DNA from: Cervus elaphus
Taxonomy: Eukaryota; Chordata; Mammalia; Artiodactyla; Cervidae
Assembly (NCBI RefSeq): GCF_910594005.1
Contig: NC_057834.1
Coordinates: 107,907,650-107,971,649 of the forward strand
Length of the DNA stretch: 64,000 nucleotides
Reading direction: 5' to 3'
Shown: in pieces, positions 11,865-22,505 of the stretch
How positions within the stretch are numbered: position 1 is the stretch's first letter
Layout of the letters: every line of letters starts with the position of its first letter
Notes under the pieces: model-generated
Databases searched by the model: none
What the model saw: the letters and a program-made list of their open reading frames with translations, nothing else
Told to the model about the DNA's origin: nothing
Position numbers and translations under genes: made by a program

Positions 11865-12300
11865 GTGCAAATGTGACTATGTTATTCCAACTCTCTTGTT
11901 TAAAATCTCTCAGTGGTCTCCCACTGCCTTTTTAGAGTCCACACTGAGGAAAGGCAGACTCAGCCAGTCATATTATCACATCTGCTGTTTCTCCTGATCT
12001 CCTGGCCTTTGCATATGCAGTTCCTTCTTCCTGGAATGCCCTTCCCAGCTCCTCACTTCCTTTCCTACTTTTATGTGGTTAAATACTATTTATCCTTCAG
12101 CTCTCAGCTAGATGTCACCTCCTCCAGGAAGCCCTCCTTGTCCACTCAGACAGGGCTAAGCCTGACTACACTCTCTTGTAAGTATCTGTTTAACACTCTC
12201 CCACTAGATGGTGAGCTCCTTAGGGTCAGGGATGGTGTCCTCAGCACCAAGCATGGTATGGCTCATAACACGCATTCAATAAAAATTTAATGGATGGATG
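11865..12300 (+). repeat. L2 LINE 3' end remnant
   Basis: Forward L2 with CCTGGCCTTTGCATATGCAG, TTCCTTCTTCCTGGAATGCC and CTGACTACACTCTC. It ends in AGCATGGTATGGCTCATAAC and a degraded ATGGATGGATGAG end near 12290. Relatively well preserved. Stretch 12301-12599 has no gene. Confidence 0.8.
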
Positions 12301-12599
12301 AGAAAATGTTGAGCATGAAGATCGTCTCCATTTAACAGAGGAGAAAACCAAGTCTCAAAGAAGGCAAAAATACCTATCTTAGGTCAGACAGCTGGTTAGT
12401 GGGTGAATTGAGCTAGAGATAAATTCTTCTAAATCCCATCTTGTTTCACTGTTTTACTTATATTAAAGATAATACAACCTCCTTCTAAGTTGTCTTATTG
12501 AAATTGTTCTTAGCACTGCCTCTCCACATTTTACAGAAACAGATGCTGGGTCCTGATAATGGAATATTTATGAATACCAATCATCAAGTCTACAGTTAG

Positions 12600-12790
12600 T
12601 TGCAGGGACTGATTTTAGGTGCCTGAGACAGCTTATATCTCATGACACCTTAGAGAGGACAACATTATGATGTCTGCTTAACACATGAGGAAGCTGGTTC
12701 AGAGAGGTTAAGTGATTTGCTCAAAGTTCCACAGCCTTCAAACCCAAGTTAATCTCCAGCTCCTAAGCCCAGGTTCTTTCCATCTCCCCA
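12600..12790 (-). repeat. MIR SINE remnant
   Basis: Reverse MIR with TTCAGAGAGGTTAAGTGATT at 12699 and the diverged tRNA-like half to 12790. The next 400 bp, 12791-13199, are non-coding with nothing recognised. Confidence 0.7.
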
Positions 12791-13199
12791 GACAGCCTCC
12801 TGACTGTGGCTCTGGAGCCAGCTCTCATGTAGCTTTAGGCATCAACTGGACCCCAGGTTCTCTCTCAAAAGGGATATAGATGAAACCCATAACTTCAAGG
12901 GATCTTCTGGACTTGACCCAAATGTCATCCTAACGTTGGCTTTTTTCTCTGGCCACTCCTCTCTTTTCCCTTGGGTTGCAGCATCTGCACTGTCTCCACC
13001 TCTGGGGAAAAGTCCTTGTTCCCAGTAAATGGCCCCCTTGGGAACCAGGCAGGTAGGAGCAGATCCTCCTGTTCTCAGGTGTCTCAACAAACAAACTATT
13101 TAGCAATTACACACGCCTTTGGATGGAGCACCCACAGCCTTTCCTGACTCCGAGGAGCTGCTCTTCGACTCCACCCCAAGAGCTTCACTAAGGTGCTTG

Positions 13200-13670
13200 C
13201 ATTGATTTATTGATTCAATGACTATCTGCCCATCTCCTACCTCTATTACACTGCTTTTTCAGCTAACAGTGTTCCCCTTGGAGTCCTGGCACTTCTCCAA
13301 CTATCTGAGATGAGGAAGCTCCCCCAGCTATCTCATACTAGACAAGAAGGCAGGGGCTGCATCTGTTTTGTTTGTCACTCTATACCCATCACCTGGTGGC
13401 TCAGATGGTAAAGAATCTGCCTGCAATGCAGGAAACCCAAGTTCGATACCTGGGTTGGGAAGATCCACTGGAGAAGGGAATGGCAACCCACTTCAGTATT
13501 CTTGCCTGGAGAATTCCATGGACACAGGAGCCTGGCCGGCTACAGTCCTTGAGGTCGCAAAGAGTCAGACATGACTGAGCAACTCTCTCTCACACACACA
13601 CATACTCATCACCTAGCACTATGCCTGACACATGGTTGGCCTTTAATGAAATGATTGTTGAACAGCTGAA
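13200..13670 (+). repeat. L2 LINE remnant split by a SINE
   Basis: Left part 13200-13394 (GGCAGGGGCTGCATCTGTTT near 13350) and right part 13602-13670 (CACCTAGCACTATGCCTGAC) form one L2 3' end. A Bov-tA inserted into it at 13395-13601. Confidence 0.75.
13395..13601 (+). mobile_element. Bov-tA SINE
   Basis: A full-looking Bov-tA SINE: tRNA-like head with GGTGGCTCAGATGGTAAAG and box B-like GTTCGATACC, body GGAGAAGGGAATGGCAACCC, and the CGCAAAGAGTCAGACATGAC end plus a CT/CA-rich tail. It is flanked by a 13-bp target-site duplication with one mismatch (13382-13394 and 13602-13614). Confidence 0.92.
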
Positions 13671-13923
13671 TACTAAAGCTCCATTCATCTCTTAAAAGTT
13701 AATCCTCCACTTAGAGATAGGAATCACGGCATGTTAGATCAGAGGGGAACCCAGAGAAAATAAAACTTACTCTAAATCCTTCATTCTACAGAAAAGGAGA
13801 CCCAGAAGAAGGAGATACAAAGTCTAGGGAAGATCTACAGGATAGCTCAGGCCTCCGGACTTTTGTCTCAGCACCTTCTCTGTATTGGGACCCTACTCCA
13901 AACCATAAACATGCTGTGCTGTG

Positions 13924-14043
13924 CTTAGTCGCTCAGTCGTGTCCGACTCTTCGCAACCCTATGGACTACAGCTTGCCAGGTTCCTCTGTCCATGGGGATT
14001 CTCCAGGCAAGAATCCTGGAGTGGGTTGTTATGCCACCTCCAG
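13924..14043 (-). mobile_element. Bov-tA SINE, truncated
   Basis: The right two thirds of a Bov-tA in reverse orientation (TTAGTCGCTCAGTCGTGTCC, GATTCTCCAGGCAAGAATCC). The tRNA-like head is missing at the 14043 end, where a MIR core follows. Confidence 0.85.
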
Positions 14044-14049
14044 GAACAT

Positions 14050-14230
14050 ATTCTTCTCTAATTCTCACGGCAGTCACCTGGAGCTGGGAGCGGGGAAGGG
14101 AGAGCATTGCCAAATGGCAGAAAAGAAAAGTGGGGCTCAGAGAGGTGAGTGGAGTGTACCCAACGTCACACAGCTGGAATCCCGGGCTTTTCCTGTCACA
14201 GCCTGTGTTCAGAGCTCCTTCTACCCCATT
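14050..14230 (-). repeat. MIR SINE remnant
   Basis: Reverse MIR with GGGGCTCAGAGAGGTGAGTG at 14132 and GTCACACAGCTGGAATCCCG at 14165. From 14231 to 15120 I see no gene. A short MIR-like piece (GAGATGGCCCC...) lies near 15040-15170. Confidence 0.65.
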
Positions 14231-15179
14231 CTCTCTCCCCACTGCTCTCTGCTTTTATGAGCCTTGAAAGAGATTTGAAAAGACAGACTCTAGGATTTCA
14301 AGGACTTTCATCTTTATTATTCATCTTGCTTCTGGAAGATCTGGTTAATCTGTGTGTCCAGTGCAAAATATGAAGACCATTAAGGTGTTAATATCGTTCA
14401 GGTATTCAAAATTGTCATCTACTCTAAAAGGGGGCTGGTGGCCCAAATGCTTATCTTAAATGTTCAAATATGACACTGAGGACATCTACTTTCTATGAGG
14501 GGCACTGCTGAATGGGGCCAGGAGGCTTTGTAAGACTATTAGAGCCCATCACAAATCTCAAAGGTCCCTTTCGGACCCTCGCCACACCAGCTGTCTCTGA
14601 CCACAGGCTCGTCCAGGCCACAGGTCCTGGTCATGGCTAATGCTGCCTCAGCAACAACATAACTATGGTGATGGTAGGGGACAGTCTTAAAAGGAGGCCA
14701 GTGCCTTAGGGGAAAAAAAGAAAAAGAGAGAAAGGGCCAAATGAGCAAGGGTGGCCATTGTTGTACCTCCAGACATCACACTTAAGTGACCTGGGGTGAA
14801 GATTTATATCTCTAGGACAAAACAGCCCAGTTACTCAAGAATGAAAAGATAAAGCACTTCTTTCTCTAAACGAGCAGGGGCAGAGTCAGCATGCCAGCAT
14901 CCTGGTTCATGAATTAGAGATCATTTATAACTTTAGTGAAGAATAAAACGTCCCACGAATAACCTTAAAATGTCAATGTAACCTGTTGTTTGGACAGCAC
15001 TGGGTGGGAGCCCCTGCTCTGCTCCACACCAACTGAGTGATCTCGGGGAGATGGCCCCAACTTCCTGAATCTGTCTCCTGGGCCACACAGGGCACTGATG
15101 GAGGCCCTTGGCAGGGTTTGTGGGAGTTCAATGATATCACAGATGTAAAGTGCCCAGTACCATGCCTAGCCCATAAATG

Positions 15180-15389
15180 TTAAGTGTTAGTTGCTCAGTC
15201 ATGTCCAACTCTTTGCGATCCCATTGACTGTAGCCCTCGAGGCTCCTCTGTCTATGGAATTCTCCAGGCAAGAATACTGAAGTGGGTAGTCATTCCCTTC
15301 TCCAGGGGATCTTCCCAAGAAGATCGAACCCAGGTCTCCCACACTGCAGGAAGATTCTTTACCGTCCAAGCCTCCAGGATGCCCCCCAG
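15180..15389 (-). mobile_element. Bov-tA SINE inside a MIR
   Basis: Reverse Bov-tA: GTTGCTCAGTCATGTCCAAC, the conserved ATTCTCCAGGCAAGAATACT, and box B complement GATCGAACCCAGGTCTC. It interrupts a MIR 3' end. The likely target duplication is GCCCATAAATG at 15169 and GCCCATAATG at 15390. Confidence 0.88.
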
Positions 15390-15844
15390 GCCCATAATGA
15401 GTGCCAAACAAATATTAGCTCCTTTTAAAAAAAAAAAAAAAAAAAGAATGGGAAATGAATTGTGCTTTGGAAATAGAATAGTCATGGAACAACTCAGCTT
15501 CCCACCCCACCCCAACCCCTCCTTCCCCCAGCAAAGTAAAGTTCCACTGGGGCCACCCAGGGCCACTTCCCATCGGTTTGTTCAAGGACCAGCCTCACCA
15601 TGCGTCTGGCCTCCCACGCAGTGGGCTTCTGTGCTGCCTTTCCTGTTTTCCTTGAGGCAGGCTTTGCCAGCAAAAAATGCAGTTAGCACTCAAAATGCAA
15701 TCATTACAACTCACCTAGCAGGCACGTCGACATGCCTGTTGACATGTGCTCACAAATACTAAAAATGCATGCAATGCGATGCAGCCAGATAAAACGCGTG
15801 GCACCCTTCCACGTACATTCAGTGAAAGAGCAGAATGGAAAGAG
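15390..15844. other. non-coding with A-run
   Basis: An A-run of about 18 lies at 15428-15445. Nothing else is recognised. Confidence 0.5.
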
Positions 15845-16055
15845 CAGATGCTTTGAAGCTGGGTGAATGGGGGTTCAGAGCTGTTTCCTTCTTTTAATAG
15901 TGGTATGATCTTGAGCACGTCTCTAGGCATCTCAGTCCCCCTCATCTGAAACACAGTATTCACAATTCTTAGCTTTTGGTCTTGTTTCGAGGATCGTATA
16001 AGACAATGTATGTAAAAGAATGGTCTGGTATGCAACAGATGCTTAAAGGTATTTA
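15845..16055 (+). repeat. MIR SINE remnant
   Basis: Forward MIR: ATGATCTTGAGCACGTCTCT at 15905, GGCATCTCAGTCCCCCTCAT, then GGATCGTATAAGACAATGTA and CAACAGATGCTTAAA at the end. From 16056 to 16690 I see no gene or clear repeat except a (CAAA)n run near 16550. Confidence 0.7.
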
Positions 16056-16689
16056 TTGCAGAAATGCCAAGAATCTGAAAAGGGAGGAGAGGGGGAGAGT
16101 CCAGTGCTGGACTCACCTTCTTTATGGTGTTTTACCTTTTTACTGTTTCTCAGCTCCTTAGGGGCTTTTTGCCTCTTAACAGTAAGATCTTGACCTTAAC
16201 TGATTTTACTGTTATGGACCTGTTTCCATTTTACCTCATCAAGTGAGCCAGGAGACGATCTGAATGTGAATGTTGTCTCCCTTCCACATCTCCCCACCTC
16301 CCACCCACGATCCCAAATGCCCTGGCAGAGCTAGAGACAGCAGGTCCTCAGTGAAGGCTGGGAAAGGAGCACTGGATTTATCTTTATCCTCAAACTTTTT
16401 GCCATGGCCCTAATCCCCTCCTTCTTCCCTCTGCCTCTTTGAGCCTAGTTGGGTGAGAAGGACTATAATGAGCAAGAAGAGTGAAGATAAAGAAGGGCAC
16501 AAGATTGACAGTCCAGATCTGGAATAGATATTTCAGAATGGGAAACAAAACAAACAAACAAACAAAAACAGTGCTGCCAAAAGAGTAACTCTCCCCCTAC
16601 TCCCCTCCTCATTTATCTGAAACATTGTCAGGAGGACAAGGAAGACAATAAAGGGAAGAAATCCAGATCTGAGACATATTCAAATTTGA

Positions 16690-16915
16690 GAATCATATTT
16701 TGCATAACACAGAGAACCTTCCTCAACTTCGTGCTGTTTCACCTTCACGCCATCTTGGTGAGGCAGACACTGTTAGCCCATTCCACAGATGGTAAAACCA
16801 AGGATAAGAGAAGTATAGCCACTTGCCTGAGATAACACCACAGGGGAATACCAGATATGGAGCTCAAAGTGGAGTCTTCCTCATCCAGATCCCTGCTTCT
16901 TCCTGTTATGGGGGT
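16690..16915 (-). repeat. MIR SINE remnant
   Basis: Reverse MIR with TTCCACAGATGGTAAAACCA at 16782 and a degraded downstream half. Sequence 16916-17185 is non-coding, with a TGAGTCA heptamer at 16947. Confidence 0.6.
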
Positions 16916-17185
16916 CATTTCTCCACAGGACAAAGAAGAGGAATTCTGAGTCATTGACCCATCTTAAACTCTTCTCTATTCTGCCTCTTCTCTGACAATC
17001 CAACAACCTAAGTGGTGTACACACAGGGCTATGCACTCATTCATCAAGCTGCACTCTTATAACTTGTGAACTTTTCTGCGTACATGTTATACTTCTTTAA
17101 AAAAAACACATGGTAAATATAATTTTTAAATCTACTACAAAATCACTTTCCATTACAGGCTTTCTCTAATTTTTATTTTTAATAG

Positions 17186-17665
17186 ACAGACATGTCTATC
17201 TCTCCACTACTCTCTGGATGGCTTATAGCACCCTGTCCAATCTGACCCCTTGCCTGCCTCCTTAGCCCACACCCCCTGCTTTGTGGAGAATCCTCAGGGC
17301 TTCATGTGGATTCCTTTTCTTCTCCCTAGAACTCCTTCCTCTTTGGACATGGCTGCTTCCTACTCCCTCATCCTTCAGGTCTCCTGTGAGATACTACCCC
17401 TCCTCCTCCAGGAAGACCTCTGACCACCATGCCTGCAGAGCTCTCCAGATCTCCAGACTTTCTGCTAAGCGCCCACAGCTTCAAGGTCCACATCCTCCGA
17501 GCCCTACCATGCTGAGCTGGAAGCACCTGTTACTCTCTACCTGTTACCCATCCCCCACACACCCCCTCTCACCACCAGCTGGTGGTCACCTTATCATTTC
17601 TACTTCCTTGCACCCAGCTCAGCAGGGGTTCAGCAGTGTTGCTGGATCAAAGAATGAATGAATCA
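17186..17665 (+). repeat. L2 LINE 3' end remnant
   Basis: Forward L2: CCAATCTGACCCCTTGCCTG at 17238, CAGGTCTCCTGTGAGATACT and CCTCCTCCAGGAAGACCTCT near 17375-17420. It ends in GAATGAATGAATC near 17651. Confidence 0.75.
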
Positions 17666-17784
17666 AACCCCCACCCATCTTCCAGAAGGGTTTGTTTTGC
17701 TCTTTACTTGAAACTCTGGTTGCTCAGCTGTGTGTATTCTGTCCCTTTGCCTAATCTGAAATTCTTGAAGAAACTGTATTAAAT

Positions 17785-18232
17785 CAAACTGTGTCCCCCC
17801 TGCCCCCTAAAGATATGTCCAAGCCCCAGTGTTTGGGAATACAACCATATTAGAAATAGGGGTTTTGTGGGTAAAACTAAATTAAGGATCTCATTGTGGA
17901 TTTAGGGTCAGCCCTAAATCCAGTGACTAGTGACTTAGAAAGGAGAGGGTGACGTGAGACACAGAAATACCTAGAGGGGAGGGATGGAAGGTAGGCAGGG
18001 ATTGAAGCAGAGATTAGAGAGATGCTGCCCCAAGCCAAGTGTTATCAGGAGTCACAGGAAGCTGAAAGCAGCAAAGAAGGGATCTTCCCTTAGAACCTTC
18101 AGAGGGAGTTCGGCCCTGATAACTAACACCTTGATTTTTTGACTTCTAGAATTATGCAAGAAGAAATTTTTGTTGTTCAAAGCCACCAAGCTTGTGGCAT
18201 TTGTTACAGCAGCCCTGGGAAACTAATTGGAG
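17785..18232 (+). repeat. MLT1-like MaLR LTR remnant
   Basis: An old LTR-like element. It has the typical TAAATTAAGGATCTCATTGT, CAGCCCTAAATCCAGTGAC, ACACCTTGATTTTTTGACTT and AGCCACCAAGCTTGTGGCAT blocks in order. I assign it to the MaLR group by similarity of layout. The exact subfamily is uncertain. It is non-coding. Confidence 0.55.
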
Positions 18233-18297
18233 CAGAACCATGCCTTTCACTGCCTGCCTGCCTGCCCCAGAATCTTCCACCCTGCCATGCAAACAGA

Positions 18298-18642
18298 GAA
18301 GACTCTTGAGAGTCCCTTGAACCACAAGGAGATCAAGCCAGTCCATCCTAAAGGAAATCAACCCTAGATATTCATTGGAAGGACTGATGCTGAAGCTGAA
18401 GCTCCAATACTTTGGCACTTGATGTGAAGAGCCAGCTCACTAGAAAAGACCCTGATGCTGGCGAAGACTGAGGGCAAAAGGAGAAGGGGGCAACAGAGGA
18501 TGAGATGGATGGCTGGCATCACCAGCTTAATGGACATGAGTTTGAGCGAATTCCAGGAGATAGTGAAGGACAAGGAAGCTTGGCATGCTGCAGTCCACGG
18601 GATCGCAAAGAGTCGGACACAACTAATCGACTGAACATGCAA
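18298..18642 (+). mobile_element. BovB LINE 3' end, truncated
   Basis: The last ~345 bp of a BovB: GAGAAGACTCTTGAGAGTCC, AGGACTGATGCTGAAGCTGA, and CGCAAAGAGTCGGACACAAC, ending at CGACTGAAC. It is 5'-truncated and non-functional. Confidence 0.9.
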
Positions 18643-18819
18643 ACAATAGGACCTCTATGAAAGCCTTATGCAGTACTGATTCCAAAAGGCCTTGTCTCCG
18701 TGTCTAGCTGGGTTGTCTATCCCAAAGGCTGACCAAAGCCAAGGTAAGTTTACATCACAGTTGTGTAAAGCAGTGTTCATGGGAGGCAGGAGCGCTACTG
18801 AGGATTCACCATCGGCTAC

Positions 18820-18980
18820 CATTCTTCCTCAGTGTTACATTTTGCCATCTTTCATTCAGCACATAGTGCTGAGTACCTGTTGTCAAGGCCCATTTCACAG
18901 AGGAGGATACTGAGGGTCAGGGAGGGAGGGTAAGTGCTCGAGATCTCACAGTGAATAAGGGGTGGTGTTGGGACCCCCAG
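18820..18980 (-). repeat. MIR SINE remnant
   Basis: Reverse MIR with TTTCACAGAGGAGGATACTG at 18892. The stretch 18981-19505 shows no gene or clear repeat. Confidence 0.55.
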
Positions 18981-19505
18981 TACAACTCTGCCCTCCACTA
19001 AGCTACCATACTTTATAGGAACAGAATCAGGACAGGAGGGTGAAGGCAGAGAGAGATCAGGTGGCTAAGAGTGATTCAGTGCTATCAGACTTTGTGTTTT
19101 TGTTTTCATCGTCTGGGAATAAGCAGATATTACATCTCTAACTTTCAGTTTGTGGTAGTATGCTAAACATAAAACATGAGTAAAAAAAATGAGTGATCTT
19201 TATCTATGATGGATACATTATCTATATGAGCAAAACTAATCATATTGCAGAGCTGCCATGAGAATTCCAGACAATAGTGCAACTCTGCATGAAGCAGTGT
19301 AAAACCAGATAAGTCACTGCTACAGATGAGACAGATCTGGTCTTGAAGTTGCATATGTGAAGGGGTGGGTCCTTAAAAGACCACCTGATTTACCTCTTCA
19401 CTGCTCATCACCTTGGCTTGGGTACAATAAATACTGGTCAGTGAGCAGGGCTGGAATCACCTGGAACATCTATGCAGGCTCTTCCCTGTCATTTCATACA
19501 GAGGC

Positions 19506-20190
19506 CACACACATTCATCGACTCAGCAAATATTAATCGAGCACCTACTATGTGTTGGGCTCTGGGGACACAGCAGAAAAGAAAACAAAGTCTGTTCTTA
19601 TAGAGCTTACCTTCCATTGTGGGGAGAGAGGCAATCAAAAGTAAAGGAATAAATCTAGAATCTGTCCATGAAAAGTGAGGAGATAAATAAAATGGAGGAT
19701 TGAGAGTGATTGGGGGTGTTATTTTATGTAAGGTCATCACGGACCTTTTTGATAAGGTGACATGTGGACAGAGGTGTGAGGAAGTGCGAATAAACTCTAT
19801 AGCTGTTTGGAGGGAGACAGAACGGCACTTATAAAAGACCCAAAGCTGGAACGTCCTTGGAAAGTTCCCATAATAGTCAGAAGGCTTTTGATGCTGGGGC
19901 AGAGTTAAAAGTGCTAGGAAGCCAGATCAGAGAGCTTTCCAGAAGACAGTTCACACACACAGAGCCTTTTGGACCATGGTGAGGGCCACAGACTGCTCTC
20001 AGTGTGACCAGAAGCTACTGGAAGGAGTGGCACAGAGGAGTAACAAGGTCTGGGTCAGGTTATGAAAGGAGACCCTGTGTGGAGAATACGATCACAGAGT
20101 GCTGGATGGACAGGAGGATGGAGGAGGCCAGGGAGAGCTGCTGCCACAATCCAGGGACCAGGTGACCCTGGATAGAGGGGCTGAGTCACA
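19506..20190. repeat. old mammalian interspersed repeat
   Basis: It begins with GAGCACCTACTATGTGTTGG and CTCTGGGGACACAGCAGAAA. It continues with a block typical of a common fossil repeat (AGCTTACCTTCCATTGTGGG) and ends with CACAATCCAGGGACCAGGTG. I cannot assign a family by eye. The TGAGTCA heptamer lies at 20182. Confidence 0.45.
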
Positions 20191-20288
20191 GTAGATGGAG
20201 GCTGACCGAAAAAGAAAGAGAAAAGAGGGAGGAAAGCAAATAAAGAAAAAGGGTGGGAAGGAGAAAATAAAGATGGAGTATGAGAAAA

Positions 20289-20490
20289 GGGGCTTCCTGG
20301 TGGCTCAGAACAGTAAAGAATCCTCCTGCAGTGCAGGAGACCTGGGTTTGATCCCTTGGTCAGGAAGATCCCCTTGGAGAAGGAAATGGCAACCCACTCC
20401 AGTATTCTTGTTTGGAGAATTCCATGGACAGAGAAGCTTGGGGGTTACAGTCCACGAGGTCTCAAAGAGTCAGATACGACTGAGCGACCA
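20289..20490 (+). mobile_element. Bov-tA SINE
   Basis: Forward Bov-tA: GGCTTCCTGGTGGCTCAGAA, GGTTTGATCCCTTGG (box B-like), GAGAATTCCATGGACAGAGA and AGAGTCAGATACGACTGAGC. Similar flanks ATGAGAAAAG and ATGAGAGAAAAG suggest a diverged target duplication. Confidence 0.9.
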
Positions 20491-20614
20491 ACACATGCAT
20501 GAGAGAAAAGAATGTGTTTTACATATCAAACAAGAACACAGCCATCCTGAATGTCAGCCTCTGGGATGGGAAAAAGGAAAACAGATACCTCCAATGCGCT
20601 ATCCGAGGTACTAG

Positions 20615-20800
20615 GTCTCCATAGGTCCCACCTCATCATGTGACAATCATTTCAGGTGGGAATAATGAGCCTCTATTTCATAGTTGAGGAATCTGAGGCC
20701 CAGAAAAGTTAAGTAATTCCTCCAGGGTCACACAGTCAGTATGAGAGTGCTACAGTCAAAGTTGAGGAATTATCTGACTCCAAAGCCTGTTCTTTCCAAA
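20615..20800 (-). repeat. MIR SINE remnant
   Basis: Reverse MIR: GAGGAATCTGAGGCCCAGAA and AAGTTAAGTAATTCCTCCAG at 20684-20725, then GGTCACACAGTCAG. Confidence 0.75.
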
Positions 20801-20866
20801 CCTCATTCTGACTGGGTGCAGAGAAGTGTACAGACATAGTCTCTGCCCTAAAAAATCTCCCTGACT

Positions 20867-21023
20867 GGTGCTCTGTGACAACCAAGAGGGGTGGAAGGGG
20901 GAAGGAGGTTTAAGAAGAGGGGACATATGTTTATCTATGGCTGATTCATGTTGATGTATGGCAGAAACCATTATAATATTGTAAAGTAATTATCCTCCAA
21001 TTAAAAATTAAATTACAAAAAAA
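20867..21023 (+). mobile_element. L1 3' end, heavily truncated
   Basis: 157-bp end of a ruminant L1: ATGGCTGATTCATGTTGATG, TAATATTGTAAAGTAATTAT and a poly(A)-like end. The flanks CTCCCTGACT at 20857-20866 and 21024-21033 form an exact 10-bp target-site duplication. Confidence 0.88.
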
Positions 21024-21033
21024 CTCCCTGACT

Positions 21034-21479
21034 TACAGTAATCCCATGAGGTCAGAACTGTTTTAACCCCTGTTTTTAGAAATGATAAAATTGATGGCCA
21101 AGTCACTTAACAGTGACTTAAGTCACAACAGCTGGTAAGAGGCAGAGCCAAAATCCAAACCCTGGTCAAGCTCCAGATATCTTCACCACTACTCTGTGTC
21201 ATCATATAATATAGTTGCTTAGAATATTAGTGAAACATATTTTTAAGCTTTGTTTATGGCTAGATGATAGGTAAAAGGGACCAAATCATCTAAGTACACC
21301 AGTACCTCAAGACTTCCTGAAGAACACACACCATGCATATGCTTACACACTACATTTATTGACACATAATATGGACACACCTATAAAATGCATGCATATA
21401 CAACATTCCAAAGTCAATTACTTCCTAAATTAGCCTCTGTTATCTGGCTGTCTGGGGAAGCTAAGTCGTTTACCCAATT
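21034..21479. repeat. MIR fragment, then non-coding
   Basis: A reverse MIR piece (AGTCACAACAGCTGGTAAGA near 21121) is followed by AT-rich non-coding sequence. Confidence 0.5.
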
Positions 21480-21561
21480 ATGATAAATTGCCAAAGCCAC
21501 CTTGTCTATTCCCAAGAAGTATGATAAATTGCCAAAGCCACCTTGTCTATTCCCAAGAAGT
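21480..21561. repeat. perfect 41-bp tandem duplication
   Basis: Two identical head-to-tail copies of a 41-bp unit, 21480-21520 and 21521-21561. The unit begins ATGATAAATTGCCAAAGCC and ends CCCAAGAAGT. No mismatches are seen between copies. The next ~240 bp are non-coding. Confidence 0.95.
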
Positions 21562-21804
21562 ACTGGATGTAGTCTTCAAATTACTTCTTAAAAAGTCAAC
21601 TGGAAAATTCTGCTAACATTTCCTTGAGAAGGTTGGGACAAGACAGGAGTTAGAAGGTTGAAATGTTAGCATCATCCCCTAGCAATGGAGGCCTCTGTGA
21701 AACACCGATTTTCAATGCCTTGCTTCCTCTCTGGAAATACAGACTCTGCCCCGCTGGTATGTAATTCAATTCCAAGCATCAGAAGCAAAAAGTCTCCTGT
21801 TGAG

Positions 21805-21995
21805 AGGTGCTATGGTATAGGGTAATGTGTGGAAGCTAAATTTGTCCTCCGACAGTTCTAAACCCATTTCCAGCTATGTGAACCCAAGCAGGTGACTGGG
21901 TTCCCTTAGAAACAAAATAAGGATAATACCTACCTCTAAGCTATCATGAGGATTATAAAAGATCCCTTAAATAAAGTGTCAAGCACACATTTGAG
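21805..21995 (+). repeat. MIR SINE remnant
   Basis: Forward MIR: GGTGCTATGGTATAGGGTAA, AGCTATGTGAACCCAAGCAG, and GGATAATACCTACCTCTAAG. Stretch 21996-22335 holds no gene. Confidence 0.75.
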
Positions 21996-22335
21996 GCTGA
22001 TGGAATGTCAAAGTTCAGTGTCTTGACCTTTTCCCTACAAGGTAGAAAGTCACTAACTTCCAACCAATAGAGCCTATAATTACTATTTTTGGCCACCACC
22101 GGAAGGATTTTTTTGTTTTTTTAAAGCAGTCAGATGTTTTCACAAAGAAAGGCAGGCCCAGGCATCATTACCAGGTTGCTAGGTGTTGTTAAACCACCTA
22201 CGTAGCCACAGAGTGGGCAGCAATTAATATAATTAGTGTAGTGATGAGTGTCCTCAGCAGCAATAAACAGCTTGGTCCTGTAGAACTTGACAAACCTGCT
22301 GCTCCCACAAGGCTTCTGACACTATACGTCCACTT

Positions 22336-22505
22336 GGGGAGCCGTGTAGTATAGTTTTGTGGGAAAAGACCATATTTGACTCTGTTGGAAACAGATGTAA
22401 ATCCTGTCTATGAAAATTCCTAGCTGTGTGACTGAGGGCAAGCCATGTCACATCTCTGAGCCTTAGTTTCTGTATCCATAAAATGGGATTATTGTAGTTA
22501 TCTTT
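22336..22505 (+). repeat. MIR SINE remnant
   Basis: Forward MIR: TAGCTGTGTGACTGAGGGCA at 22422, TCTCTGAGCCTTAGTTTCTG and CCATAAAATGGGATTATTG. Confidence 0.8.

Noticed and set aside
13395..13601. tRNA gene
   Set aside because: The tRNA-like boxes belong to a Bov-tA SINE; no cloverleaf acceptor pairing expected. The same applies to the other SINE heads.
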